From Chloroflexota bacterium (GTDB taxonomy: Bacteria > Chloroflexota > UBA6077 > JACCZL01), in NCBI GenBank assembly GCA_020850535.1, contig JADZEM010000060.1:1-64000 (forward strand): a stretch of DNA of 64,000 nt, in the 5' to 3' direction. The translations under genes and the position numbers were made by a program. The notes under the pieces were generated by a model. It had not been told where the DNA came from. It saw only the letters and a list, made by a program, of their open reading frames with translations, and searched no databases. The number at the start of each line of letters is the position of its first letter. Within the stretch, counting starts at the first letter, position 1. Below, in pieces: positions 35,099 to 43,970 of the stretch.

Positions 35099-35309
35099 GG
35101 GTCTTGCCTGGCGAGTCGGCGACGGACGGCCCCGCCAGACGATGGCTGCGAGGCCGGCCGCGGTGCGCGGGACACGCAACGCGCTGCCGGCTCTCGGGAG
35201 TGTCCTGCCTCGGTACGGCGGATGGCCTGGGCCGGTCGCCTGCGCCGATCGCACGCGACAGGATGGCGCAGGTTGGGGCCTGGACATCGAGGACGACGCC
35301 GACAGCCGC

Positions 35310-35637
35310 CCTCGCAGGTATGCCGAAGAGGCACAGGCCATCGCGGCAGCTCGGGCAACCTGCAGGCGGACCTCGCGCGCCTGACCCACCGGCAGGGGTG
35401 CCCCGCAGCATCCTGCACTGCGGCCAGCGCAGTCGCGGCCCCCCACCGGCAGCGCACGGTGGCCGTGCGCATCGCCCGTGGCTACTCCGACGCCCAGATC
35501 GCCCGGGAGCTGGCGCCGATGCGAGGCGCGGCGAGCACCACGTCGCGCACATCCTGCGCCGGCCGGAGTGTCGGTCGCGAGCGCAGGTGGCGGTGTGGGT
35601 GGTGGAGCACGGGCTGCTGGCGGCTGCAGACTCGTAG
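35310..35637 (+). pseudogene. decayed LuxR-type regulator, C-terminal HTH remnant
   Basis: The stretch reads like the end of a LuxR-family regulator but only by switching frames. VRIARGYSDAQIARELA lies in one frame (about 35464-35514), and HVAHILRR followed by SRAQVAVWVVEHGLLAA lies in another (about 35539-35632), ending at TAG 35635. Between them the helix-turn-helix loop is scrambled, so at least one frameshift has occurred. Upstream traces (YAEEAQAIAAARA) lie in a third frame. The rest of 35099-35310 shows no gene. Confidence 0.55.
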
Positions 35638-35646
35638 GGCGGCAGA

Positions 35647-36720
35647 CTACAGGGCGAACCGCGCAACGATGGGCGCATGGTCGGGGTGTGACTCGTCCAC
35701 ACGCGTCGTCGGGTTGTTGCCGACACTCTCCCCCTGGATGCTCTCGACCAGACTCGTCACCTCGGTCACCGCCCACTGCCCCTGCCGATTCTGCTCCGGC
35801 GTGCCGAGCAGCCCCCGGCTGACCAGGATGTGGTCGATCAGCTCGCCGCGTCCCTCGTAGAGGCGTGAGTAGCGACGGTCAGGCGCCAGGAACTCCTTGA
35901 CGTCCGTCGGGCGAGACCCCTTCAGGGGGATCGTGTCGCACAGGTTGTAGAGGCGGACGCCGTCCCGCCGGTCCGGCGAGGTCACGTCGCTGTCGGCCGG
36001 CCCGAGCAGGAGCTGGGTGGTGGCGGCCAGCGGCTCGTCGTTGAGGTCGCCGAGCAGCACGACCTGCGGCGCGTCGGCAGCCTGGAGCACGGCGTTGACG
36101 TGAACCCGCAGCGCCACAGCCTCGGCGGTGCGCCGCAGGAGCGCCAGCCCCGTGCCGCGCGCCCGCTCGTCCTCGTCGTTCGTGTCGAAGCGCGCCTGAT
36201 GCCCGCCCGGAGCCGGCGGGTAGGTGATCAGCTTCGACTTCAGGTGCGCCGAGATCAGGTGGACCCGCAGCCCAGGCGCCGGCTCGACCTCGATGCACAG
36301 CGCGCCCCGCGAGAGCCGGCGGCTCGGCTGCGCGGACCCGAAGCCCGGCACCGCGGCCAGCTCGCCCGGCGCAAAATCGACCACCTCGGCCGTCGCCAGG
36401 ATCGGCAGCCGCGACAGGAACCCGACCCGGATGCCGCCGCCAGTGGGCCGGCTGTCCGGATGGGCGGACAGCGCCGGCTGCGGCAGGATGTCGGCAAGGC
36501 GGCCGGCCAGCGCCATGAACGCGCTGTCGTCGGCGTCGGACGCGCCGCCAAGCTCCTGCAGGGCAACCACGTCCGGCTGCACCGCGCGGATCTGCTCTGT
36601 GAGGTACATGAGCTTCGCATCGAACGCCTCGGCGGTCACCTGCCTGCTGGGGCTGATCGGGTAGCCGGGCGGAAACAGGTTCTCGACGTTCCAGGTCATG
36701 ACGGTCAGCGGCGTCGTCAT
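35647..36720 (-). CDS. endonuclease/exonuclease/phosphatase (EEP) family protein
   Basis: A 357-residue EEP-fold hydrolase. The motifs in order are TWNVENLFPPG (metal Asn), ALQELGG (metal Glu), SAHLKSK, LLGDLNDEPL (Asp/Asn) and ESHPDHAPIV (catalytic Asp-His). The start at 36720 has GGAGGT upstream; the longer frame adds a non-conserved leader. No signal peptide is obvious. The family cleaves phosphodiesters in DNA, RNA or lipids and phosphates in inositides, so the target is open. Confidence 0.9.
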   Translation of the reverse strand: MTTPLTVMTWNVENLFPPGYPISPSRQVTAEAFDAKLMYLTEQIRAVQPDVVALQELGGASDADDSAFMALAGRLADILPQPALSAHPDSRPTGGGIRVGFLSRLPILATAEVVDFAPGELAAVPGFGSAQPSRRLSRGALCIEVEPAPGLRVHLISAHLKSKLITYPPAPGGHQARFDTNDEDERARGTGLALLRRTAEAVALRVHVNAVLQAADAPQVVLLGDLNDEPLAATTQLLLGPADSDVTSPDRRDGVRLYNLCDTIPLKGSRPTDVKEFLAPDRRYSRLYEGRGELIDHILVSRGLLGTPEQNRQGQWAVTEVTSLVESIQGESVGNNPTTRVDESHPDHAPIVARFAL

Positions 36721-36887
36721 CTGACCTCCAGGGGTGTGCGCCGCCAGCGCCGGCGCAGAGCTGAACCGTGCGCGTCCACTCGATAAGGCCAGCGTAGTGG
36801 ATGCCGGGATGCACGGCCTGCGCACAATCGCGTAGGCGACAACGCACAGGGGTCGGCCAGGCAGGGGTGGGGGGCGGCATCGGGCGC

Positions 36888-37364
36888 TCAGCGTGCGGTG
36901 CGGCAGCTCCAGATCACGCCGGCCGGGCGGGTACGAGACGGCGGCGCAGCGACGGCCCAGGAGCGGATCGAGGCAGCGTAACCGGGCGGCAGCGGGAGCG
37001 CGTCCAGATCGTCAAGATCGAACAGGCCCCAGGCCTTGTGCTCCTCGCTGTGGCGCGGCGTGGCGGCTGGATCGGCCTGGCAGCCGTACGTCACGATCAG
37101 CACGTCGATGCCCGGGATGATGCGGTACACCCAGGTGTCGATAATGGACTGCACGGAAACCGTCAGCCCCAACTCCTCCTCGATCTCGCGGCGCAGACAG
37201 GCGCGCGGCTCCTCGTCAGGCTCCAGCTTGCCGCCCGGCAGCTCCCACTCGTCGCGCCCGTTCTTCAGGAGCAGCACCTGTCGGCCCCGCAGAATCACAC
37301 CCTTCACCGACACGGGAAAACGATACGCGAGATGGTCTGTTGGCGCCGCTGTCGGCACTGACAT
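36888..37364 (-). CDS. Nudix hydrolase
   Basis: A 158-residue protein with a complete Nudix box, GGKLEPDEEP...REIEEELGL, matching Gx5Ex7REUxEExGU. It would hydrolyse a nucleoside diphosphate linked to another group, for house-cleaning or cofactor turnover. The C-terminus carries a small Arg-rich tail (SWAVAAPPSRTRPAG) beyond the domain. I use ATG 37364 because the fold begins close behind it (YRFPVSVKGVILRGRQ); upstream in-frame starts exist. It is transcribed divergently from the HAD gene. Confidence 0.88.
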   Translation of the reverse strand: MSVPTAAPTDHLAYRFPVSVKGVILRGRQVLLLKNGRDEWELPGGKLEPDEEPRACLRREIEEELGLTVSVQSIIDTWVYRIIPGIDVLIVTYGCQADPAATPRHSEEHKAWGLFDLDDLDALPLPPGYAASIRSWAVAAPPSRTRPAGVIWSCRTAR

Positions 37365-37554
37365 CTGCTGACCACTCCCTACCGAAATGGACCGCATCCT
37401 CACGATACCGCACAACATCGTGTCTGACCAGCACCTGCCATATCGATTCTGCACGACTACCCATTTCATGCACAGGCGCGCAGGCTGGCGGACAGGATAG
37501 CAGGCAGTGAAATCGAGTGCGAGACGGCGCGTCGGCAGAAAGAGCACACCGGAC

Positions 37555-38277
37555 ATGATGACGATGATTCAGGCAGTCACCTTCGATGCGGACGGCACCC
37601 TCTGGGATTTCGAGCAGGCGATGCGGCAGGCGCAGGCCGCCGTGCTCGACGCGCTGCGCCACCAGCGGCCGGACTGCCCCTCCTGGCTGACGGTCGAGCG
37701 GCTGATGGCGATTCGCGACGACACAGCCGTCGAGATGGAGGCGCGCGGCGCGACGTTGATCGAGATCAGACTGGCGGCGTTCGAGCGCACCCTGGAACTC
37801 ATCGGCGCTCCAGATCGGGCGCTGGCAGCCGAGTTGAACGCGCTCTACCTGGAGCAGCGTGTCGCCGCTACGCGCCTCTACGACGACACGGTGGCGGCGC
37901 TCGACGCCCTGTCCCACCTGACGCTCGGCATCATCAGCAACGGCAACACCGACCCGAACCGCTGCGGGCTGGCCGGCCGATTTCGCTTCGCGTTGTTCGC
38001 CGATCAGTACGGGCGGCCCAAGCCGCACCGGCAGCTATTCGACGCGGCGCTGGAAGCGGCAGCCTGCGAGCCGGCCGCCGTTCTGCACGTGGGCGATTCG
38101 TTGACGCACGACGTGGCCGGCGCGCAAGCCGTCGGCATTCGCGGCATCTGGCTCAACCGGGAGGGCATCCCGAACACGGCGGGCATCGTGCCGAACGCGG
38201 AGATTCAGAGCTTGCTGGAGCTGCCCGCCCTGCTCGATGAAGAACACCCGGCCTGGCGGACTCGGCCTGGTGGGTAG
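37555..38277 (+). CDS. HAD-superfamily hydrolase
   Basis: A phosphatase-type HAD protein of about 240 residues. Motif I is VTFDADGTLWD, motif II IISNGNTD, motif III the Lys of YGRPKPH and motif IV HVGDSLTHDVAGAQ. The alpha-helical cap between motifs I and II resembles that of YjjG-type nucleotidases. There are several close ATGs (37555, 37558, 37564), and GTG 37507 would add a basic leader. The ribosome-binding site is weak. The substrate is unknown. Confidence 0.88.
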   Translation: MMTMIQAVTFDADGTLWDFEQAMRQAQAAVLDALRHQRPDCPSWLTVERLMAIRDDTAVEMEARGATLIEIRLAAFERTLELIGAPDRALAAELNALYLEQRVAATRLYDDTVAALDALSHLTLGIISNGNTDPNRCGLAGRFRFALFADQYGRPKPHRQLFDAALEAAACEPAAVLHVGDSLTHDVAGAQAVGIRGIWLNREGIPNTAGIVPNAEIQSLLELPALLDEEHPAWRTRPGG

Positions 38278-38298
38278 GCGCGGCATCATGCGCCGCGC
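38278..38298. terminator. hairpin after the HAD gene
   Basis: GCGCGGC and GCCGCGC arms around a 7-nt loop, immediately behind the HAD stop codon. The stem is strong but there is no T-run. Confidence 0.45.
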
Positions 38299-38413
38299 AG
38301 CCGTGCGCGACCGTGGGTCAGGAGATTCGCGCGGCCGGGCTGCAACAATCCCGCCGTGCCACCCGTCCCACTGGTGAGCGGCGAGTCCGCTCGCATCTCA
38401 GGGAGGAAACCCC

Positions 38414-39592
38414 ATGGCCGCCCATGTGCCGAGCCGGCTCTACCGCAGCCGCTCGCAGAAAATGCTCGCAGGGGTGTGCGGCGGGCTCGGCGAGTATTTC
38501 GACGTCGATCCCGTCCTGATTCGTCTGCTGTTTGTCGTCACGACGTTCATCTCCGGCGCCGGCATCCTGGCGTACATCGTCCTCTGGATCGTCGTGCCGT
38601 TCGAGGGGGGCGACACGTCGCGGATGGACACGTTCAAGCGCGACGTTGACGATCTGACCGGCCGCATCCGCGACTTCGTCGATCCGCCGCGCTCAGACGC
38701 GCAGACGGGCGGCCCGGCCCCGCGCGGCGAGCCCGACGTGACGGGCTACCACGGCAGCTACGGGCCAGCAGGCTACGGACCCGGCGGCGCGCCGTCCGGC
38801 GCAACGCCGTTTACCACGAGCAAGGATGCTTCCATGACCGGCGATTCCACCTCCGCGCGTGTCCCCGGCGCTGCGACCACCCCACCCCCAGCCAGCGATG
38901 CACCCGGCCAGACGGCCACCGCCGACCGCCCCATGAGTCAGCCCGCGGGAGGCGAGCCGGTCCCGGCCGGGTCGGCTGGCGCCAGCGGCCCGCGGATCGG
39001 CAGCACGCCATCCGACAGCGTCGCGCCGGCTGACGACACGCCGCTGGAGATCGACCCACCGGCCGGACCGCCGAGCAGCCCTCCACATGGCCCGGGGTCC
39101 GGCTCGGGCCTGGGTGCAGGCACGGGGGCAGGTATGGGGGCAGGCACGGGTACCGGTGCCCCGTTCGGCCCCGGGACACCCCCAGGCGGGACACCCCCAG
39201 GCGGCACACCCCCAGGCGGCATGCCGCCCTTCGGCGCGCCGTTCGGGCAGGGGCCGGGCACGCCGCCGTTCGGGCCACCCTTCGGCGGGCCAGCCGGCGG
39301 GCCAGCGAGTGGTCCGTTTGGTGGGCCAGCCGGCGGCCCTGGCTGGGGGCCGGCTGGCGGCTCGTCGTACAGCGGCGGCCCGTCCACCGGCGCGCCGTTC
39401 GTGGGCGCACCGCCCTCGGAGCGGAGGCGGCGACGGCAGCACTGGGCCGGCGCGCTCCTGATCCTGATCGGCCTGATGATCCTCGGGAACAACCTCGGGC
39501 TGCTGTGGTGGGTGAAGATGCAGTACCTGATGCCGCTGCTGCTGGTCGGCGCGGGCGCCTGGCTGCTGTTCGGGCGGGGGCGGCGTGGCTAG
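38414..39592 (+). CDS. PspC-domain membrane protein with Gly/Pro-rich linker
   Basis: A 392-residue protein. Residues 5-62 are a PspC domain (SQKMLAGVCGGLGEYFDVD, then a helix ending YIVLWIVVPFEGG). A low-complexity linker of nearly 260 residues follows, containing GGTPP-type 15-nt tandem repeats near 39175-39225. At the C-terminus two short helices (WAGALLILIGLMILGNNLGL, MPLLLVGAGAWLLF) look like the LiaI/LiaF membrane part. GGGAGG precedes the ATG. It overlaps the LiaF-like gene. The operon suggests sensing of envelope stress. Confidence 0.88.
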   Translation: MAAHVPSRLYRSRSQKMLAGVCGGLGEYFDVDPVLIRLLFVVTTFISGAGILAYIVLWIVVPFEGGDTSRMDTFKRDVDDLTGRIRDFVDPPRSDAQTGGPAPRGEPDVTGYHGSYGPAGYGPGGAPSGATPFTTSKDASMTGDSTSARVPGAATTPPPASDAPGQTATADRPMSQPAGGEPVPAGSAGASGPRIGSTPSDSVAPADDTPLEIDPPAGPPSSPPHGPGSGSGLGAGTGAGMGAGTGTGAPFGPGTPPGGTPPGGTPPGGMPPFGAPFGQGPGTPPFGPPFGGPAGGPASGPFGGPAGGPGWGPAGGSSYSGGPSTGAPFVGAPPSERRRRRQHWAGALLILIGLMILGNNLGLLWWVKMQYLMPLLLVGAGAWLLFGRGRRG

Positions 39593-40526
39593 GCACGAGG
39601 CCTGGGGGTCCGAGCAGCGGCGCAGCGGCCGGCGGCACCTTGTCGGGCCGCTCGTGCTGCTCGGCGCCGGCATCGTCCTGCTGCTGAACAACCTCCAGAT
39701 CCTGCCCTGGTCCGTCTGGCGAGACATCTGGCAGTACTGGCCGGTCCTGCTGATCCTGTTGGGGTTGGAGGCGCTCGCCACCGGGCGGGTCGCCTGGGGC
39801 ATGCTGGTGCTGCTGGTCGTCCTGATCCCGGTGCTGGGGATCGGCGTGTCGGCCATCGACTTCGCGTCGTACTGGCACGAGGCCACCCGCCCGAGCAACG
39901 CCCCGCTGACCCAGGCATTCAGCCAGCCGCTGGAGGGCGCAGCGACCGCCGCCGTCGAGATGGAGTATGGCGCGGGCGCGCTCGACGTCGGGCCGCTGCC
40001 AGCCGACCTGCGCGACACGGTGCTGGTGGACGGGCTGGTCTCCGGCCACCAGAACATCCGCTTCGACGCCCGCGCGACGGTCCGCAACGACCGCCACACC
40101 ATCCGGATCGCACCCGACGACGGCGATCGCCATTTCGACCTGGGGCGGTTCCAGCTGCGGCTCTCGCCGACCGTCCCCACGGATCTTCGTATCGAGGCCG
40201 CCATCAGCGAGTTGAACGTCAACCTCGAAAGCCTGCGCGTTCCCAACCTGGCCATCGAGACCGGCGCGAGTCAGGCCAGGATCACGCTGCCGGCCCAGGG
40301 CCAGACCAACGCCTCCATCGAGGGCGGTGCGGCGCGCATCGAGGTGATCGTGCCGCCGAACGTGGCGGCGCGGATCTCGGTGGACGGCGGCCCGAACCGC
40401 ATCGAGATCGACGAGCGGCGCTTCCCGCGCCAGGGCGACGAGTACGTCTCGCCGAACTACGCCACCGCCACCGAGCGCGTCAATCTCCGAATAGCGGTAG
40501 GCGCCTCTCGCCTGACCGTACAATGA
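39585..40526 (+). CDS. LiaF-like membrane protein (DUF5668 plus C-terminal toastrack-type domain)
   Basis: A 313-residue protein. The N-terminal third has three to four helices (LVGPLVLLGAGIVLLLNN, then YWPVLLILLGLEAL, then MLVLLVVLIPVLGIG). The C-terminal two thirds are beta rich with repeating short strands (DLRIEAAISELNVNL, ARITLPAQGQTNASIEGGAA), as in the domain of LiaF and related adhesin-like sheets. The GTG start overlaps the PspC gene and the stop overlaps the response-regulator start (ATGA). In Firmicutes LiaF inhibits a two-component system. The same arrangement here suggests an analogous brake. Confidence 0.85.
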   Translation: MARHEAWGSEQRRSGRRHLVGPLVLLGAGIVLLLNNLQILPWSVWRDIWQYWPVLLILLGLEALATGRVAWGMLVLLVVLIPVLGIGVSAIDFASYWHEATRPSNAPLTQAFSQPLEGAATAAVEMEYGAGALDVGPLPADLRDTVLVDGLVSGHQNIRFDARATVRNDRHTIRIAPDDGDRHFDLGRFQLRLSPTVPTDLRIEAAISELNVNLESLRVPNLAIETGASQARITLPAQGQTNASIEGGAARIEVIVPPNVAARISVDGGPNRIEIDERRFPRQGDEYVSPNYATATERVNLRIAVGASRLTVQ

Positions 40527-41329
40527 CCCCAGGGCGCGCCGCCATGGCGTCCGCGCCCGTCACTCGGCGGCGAGCAGTCGCGCCGACACTCCGCCGGATG
40601 GGTCAGGCAGAGATGAGCGTCTCGGCACAGGCAGATCGCGAGGGACCGGCCACCGTGCTGGTGGTGGACGACGACGACCGGCTCGTCTCGTCCGTGCGGC
40701 GCGTGCTGGCCTACGAGGGCTACCGCGTCCTGACGGCCACCAGCGGCCCTGAGGGCTTGCAGCTTGCCCGCGACGAGTCACCGGACCTGATCATCCTGGA
40801 CGTGATGCTGCCGGGGCTGGACGGGCTGGAGATCGCGCGGCGGGTCCATGCGGCCGGCGGCGTGCCGGTGCTGATGCTCTCGGCGCGGGACCAGATCGAG
40901 GACAAGGTGGCCGGCCTGGAGGCCGGCGCGGACGACTACCTCGTCAAGCCGTTCGCGATTCAGGAGCTGTTGGCGCGGGTCCGGGCGCGCCTGCGCCGGC
41001 GCGAGCCAGAGGCGGCGGCCCAGGCCGCGCCGGCCGTGCTGCGGTTCGCAGATCTGATGCTCGACACCGGCGCGCGTGAGGCGCGGCGCGGCGAGCGGGT
41101 GATCCGGCTGACGGCCAAGGAGTACGACCTGCTCCACCTGTTCATGCGACACCCGCGCCGGGTGCTGCCACACACCTACATTCTGGAACAGGTCTGGGGC
41201 TACGACTTCGAGGGCGAATCGAACCTCGTGCCGGTCTACGTCGGACAGTTACGGGGCAAGCTCGAAGCCAGCAGCGAGCCGCGCCTGATCCACACGGTCC
41301 GGCACGCCGGCTACGTGCTCCGCGAGTGA
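40523..41329 (+). CDS. OmpR/PhoB-type response regulator
   Basis: A protein of up to 268 residues. The receiver domain starts at ATVLVVDDDDRLVSS. The phosphorylated Asp is in LIILDVMLPGLDG and the switch Lys in DDYLVKPF. The winged-helix output domain ends in VGQLRGKLE and HTVRHAGYVLRE. The ATG overlaps the LiaF-like stop, but ATG 40613 sits closer to the domain and may be the main start. The partner is the kinase encoded next. Confidence 0.93.
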   Translation: MTPGRAAMASAPVTRRRAVAPTLRRMGQAEMSVSAQADREGPATVLVVDDDDRLVSSVRRVLAYEGYRVLTATSGPEGLQLARDESPDLIILDVMLPGLDGLEIARRVHAAGGVPVLMLSARDQIEDKVAGLEAGADDYLVKPFAIQELLARVRARLRRREPEAAAQAAPAVLRFADLMLDTGAREARRGERVIRLTAKEYDLLHLFMRHPRRVLPHTYILEQVWGYDFEGESNLVPVYVGQLRGKLEASSEPRLIHTVRHAGYVLRE

Positions 41330-41402
41330 CCGCCGTGCCACCCGAGCGCCACAGCCGATGACCGCCCACGCCCACGCACCCGCCAGCCCTGCTGAGGAGC
41401 CG

Positions 41403-43007
41403 ATGTCCGATCAGCCGCGTCCACAACGATCGCTCATACGGCGGGTCTTGCGGCTCGGCATTCGCTACGCGCTCCATCCGCCGGTGCCGTTGCGCTGGCG
41501 CATCGCCCTGCTGTACATGGCCATCGTCGGGATGACGCTCTCGGTGGCAGCCGTAGTGGTGTACCTGTCGCTGGAACACTACCTGGAGTCGGAGATCGAC
41601 GACAGCCTCCGCAATCAAGTGCGCGAGCTGAGCGGCACCATCGATCTCGACTTACGTCGAGAGATCAGCCAGCCGCGCGTCAACGTCTACATTCGCTTTC
41701 CGAACCTGGATGCCTTCACCTCGCCCGGCATGACCGTCCAGGTGCTGAACGTGGATGGCCGCGTCCACGTCCAGTCCGAGAACCTGCGGGACCGCGCCGT
41801 CCCCATCGACCGTCCGAACGTCGAGCTGGCGCTGGCCGGCACCCCGAGCTACACCACGGCGATCATCGACCGGGTGCCGGTCCGCATCTACTACGCGCCC
41901 CTGGAGCTGTCGCGGCTCGACGGCAACATCGCCGGCGTGATCCAGGTCACCCGCACCCTGCGGGACGTCGAGGTCACCCTGGCCCGGCTGCGGCTGGTGC
42001 TCATCGGCATCGGCTCGGTCAGCCTCTGCTTCGTGACGGTGGCCGGCTACATCCTGGCGCGCGCAGCCCTCAGCCCGATCGGACGGCTCACCCGGGACGC
42101 CCGCTCCATCGGCGAATCGCGCGATTTCGGGCGGCGGGTCGATGTGCCGCGCACGGTGCGGGCCTCGCGGGACGAGGTCACCCGGCTGGCGCTGACGTTC
42201 AACCAGATGCTCCATCAGCTCCAGGAGGCGTACCAGGAGCAGGAGCACACGCTCGCCTCGCAACGGCGCTTCGTGGCGGACGCCTCGCACGAGCTGCGGA
42301 CACCGCTCTCCACCATCCGCACCAACCTCGAGCTGCTCCAGCGGGCCGGCGACGATCTGCCCCCGGCCGACCGCGACGAGGCGATGGCCGATGCCCTGGC
42401 CGAGATCGAGCGGCTCAGCCGGCTGGTCGGCGATCTCCTGACGCTCGCACGGGTGGACTCCGGCCTGCGGGTCGAGCGCAACGAGGTCATCGAGGTTGAC
42501 CGGCTGATCCAGGAGGTCTACCGGCAGGCCCGCCTGATGGCGATGTCCCACGAGCACACCGTCATCGCCGACCCGGTCGAGCGCGCGGCGGTCCTGGGGA
42601 ACCACGACTACCTGAAAGAGCTGCTGCTGGTGCTGGCGGACAACGCCATCCAGTACACCCCGGACGGCGGGCTGATCCGCCTGATGGTCACCCGCGAGGG
42701 CAGCGAGGTGCTGATCGGCGTGCAGGACAACGGCGTCGGCATCGGCCCAGACGACGTGCCGCACCTGTTCGAGCGGTTCTACCGGGCGGACCACGCCCGC
42801 CACCGCGACACCGGCACGGCGCGTGGGACGGGGCTGGGCCTCTCCATCGCCCAGTGGATCGCGGAGCAGCACCGGGGGCGCATCGAGGTGCAGACGGAGC
42901 TGGGGCGGGGAACGACCTTCACGCTGCGCCTGCCAGCGCACAGTGCGCCGCCGGCCGACGCCGAGGCCGCCATGCGGGAGCCGGTCGGCGCAGCAGCCCT
43001 TCGCTGA
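41403..43007 (+). CDS. sensor histidine kinase
   Basis: A 534-residue kinase of the EnvZ/CusS kind. Transmembrane helix 1 is at about 40-62 (IALLYMAIVGMTLSVAAVVV), then a sensor region of about 140 residues, helix 2 (VLIGIGSVSLCFVTVAGYIL), HAMP, the dimerisation His in FVADASHELRTPLS, the N box DNAIQYTPDGG, and the G boxes DNGVGIG and GTGLGLSIA. The start has a GAGGAG site; an upstream ATG at 41358 is possible. It acts with the response regulator upstream. Confidence 0.93.
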   Translation: MSDQPRPQRSLIRRVLRLGIRYALHPPVPLRWRIALLYMAIVGMTLSVAAVVVYLSLEHYLESEIDDSLRNQVRELSGTIDLDLRREISQPRVNVYIRFPNLDAFTSPGMTVQVLNVDGRVHVQSENLRDRAVPIDRPNVELALAGTPSYTTAIIDRVPVRIYYAPLELSRLDGNIAGVIQVTRTLRDVEVTLARLRLVLIGIGSVSLCFVTVAGYILARAALSPIGRLTRDARSIGESRDFGRRVDVPRTVRASRDEVTRLALTFNQMLHQLQEAYQEQEHTLASQRRFVADASHELRTPLSTIRTNLELLQRAGDDLPPADRDEAMADALAEIERLSRLVGDLLTLARVDSGLRVERNEVIEVDRLIQEVYRQARLMAMSHEHTVIADPVERAAVLGNHDYLKELLLVLADNAIQYTPDGGLIRLMVTREGSEVLIGVQDNGVGIGPDDVPHLFERFYRADHARHRDTGTARGTGLGLSIAQWIAEQHRGRIEVQTELGRGTTFTLRLPAHSAPPADAEAAMREPVGAAALR

Positions 43008-43378
43008 CGCTGGACGGCTGACCGCGCCGTGTTTTGGAGGCCCTCACCCCCAGTGTTGAGGAGGCCCTCACCTCCACTGTTGAGGAGGCCCTCACGGGCC
43101 GCCGTCCAGTTGTGCAAAGAGCGCAACTCCCCATGTCATCCTGAGCGCAGCGAAGGACCTCACCCGCTGACGCAAGCGTTGACGGTCAGTTGGTGAGATC
43201 CTTCACATCGCTCGCAAGCTCGCTCGTTCAGGATGACAGATCTGCTACTGAGCGCTGACGGTCAGCGGGTGAGGTGTTCGCTTCGCTCAACATGACATGG
43301 GAGCCCCAGGACAACGCTCTGTACGTCACTCACTGAGCCAGCCGAAGGGGCTCGGGCCGTTCAGGATGCCATGACGTT
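43008..43378. repeat. intergenic repeats: GGAGGCCCTCAC tandems and an inverted element
   Basis: There is no gene here. From 43036 two 24-bp units beginning GGAGGCCCTCACC are followed by a partial third (43084-43100). From 43135 to about 43306 there is an element beginning GTCATCCTGAGCGCAGCGAA and ending in inverted form (TTCAGGATGACA, then a second inverted CAACATGACATGG). Its internal GTGAGATCCTTC and GAAGGACCTCAC arms can form a stem. The same element is found at 60304-60537. It belongs to the kind of palindromic intergenic repeat that is also seen at 50833. Confidence 0.75.
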
Positions 43379-43951
43379 TCAGAAGGAGACCGTCGGCGCC
43401 GCCCGCTCGGCCCCGTTCTCGATGGCGAACGGGTCGGCGGGCCGGAAGCCCAGGCTGGCCGCGAACAGCACCGCCGGGAAGGTCTGCTGGGACGTGTTGT
43501 ACTCCATCACCGCGTCGTTGTAGGCCTGCCGCGAGAACGCGACGCGGTTCTCCGTCGAGGTCAGCTCTTCCTGGAGCGCCAGCATGTTCTCGTTGGCGCG
43601 GAGCTGCGGGTACGCTTCGGCCACCGCGAACAGCGAGCGCAGCGCCCCCGTCAACTGGTTCTCGGCGTCGGCGCGGGCGGCCACGTCGTTGCCGGCCGCG
43701 ATGGCGTTCGCCCGGGCCTGGGTCACCCGCTCCAGAATGTCGCGCTCGTGCTGCATGTACCCCTTGACGGCGTTGACGAGGTTGGGGATCAGGTCGTGCC
43801 GCCGCTTGAGCTGCACGTCGATCTGCGACCACGCATTCTGGACCCGGTTCCGGCCGCCCACCAGCCCGTTGTAGATCATCACCGCCATCGCCGCGACAAT
43901 CGCCACCACGATCACCAGCAGCCCGACCATCCCCAGCAATGCCCCCAGCAT
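43379..43951 (-). CDS. LemA-family protein
   Basis: A 190-residue protein with one N-terminal membrane helix (LLGMVGLLVIVVAIVAAMAV) and the LemA hallmarks NRVQNAWSQIDVQLKRRHDLIPNLVN and YNDAVMEYNT, ending AVLFAASLGF. GAGGAGA precedes the start. It follows the M48-like gene by 19 nt in the same direction. LemA next to M48/HtpX genes is a common pairing, with envelope-stress roles proposed but not well defined. Confidence 0.92.
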   Translation of the reverse strand: MLGALLGMVGLLVIVVAIVAAMAVMIYNGLVGGRNRVQNAWSQIDVQLKRRHDLIPNLVNAVKGYMQHERDILERVTQARANAIAAGNDVAARADAENQLTGALRSLFAVAEAYPQLRANENMLALQEELTSTENRVAFSRQAYNDAVMEYNTSQQTFPAVLFAASLGFRPADPFAIENGAERAAPTVSF

Positions 43952-43970
43952 CGGCGTCTCCTCTCTCTTG

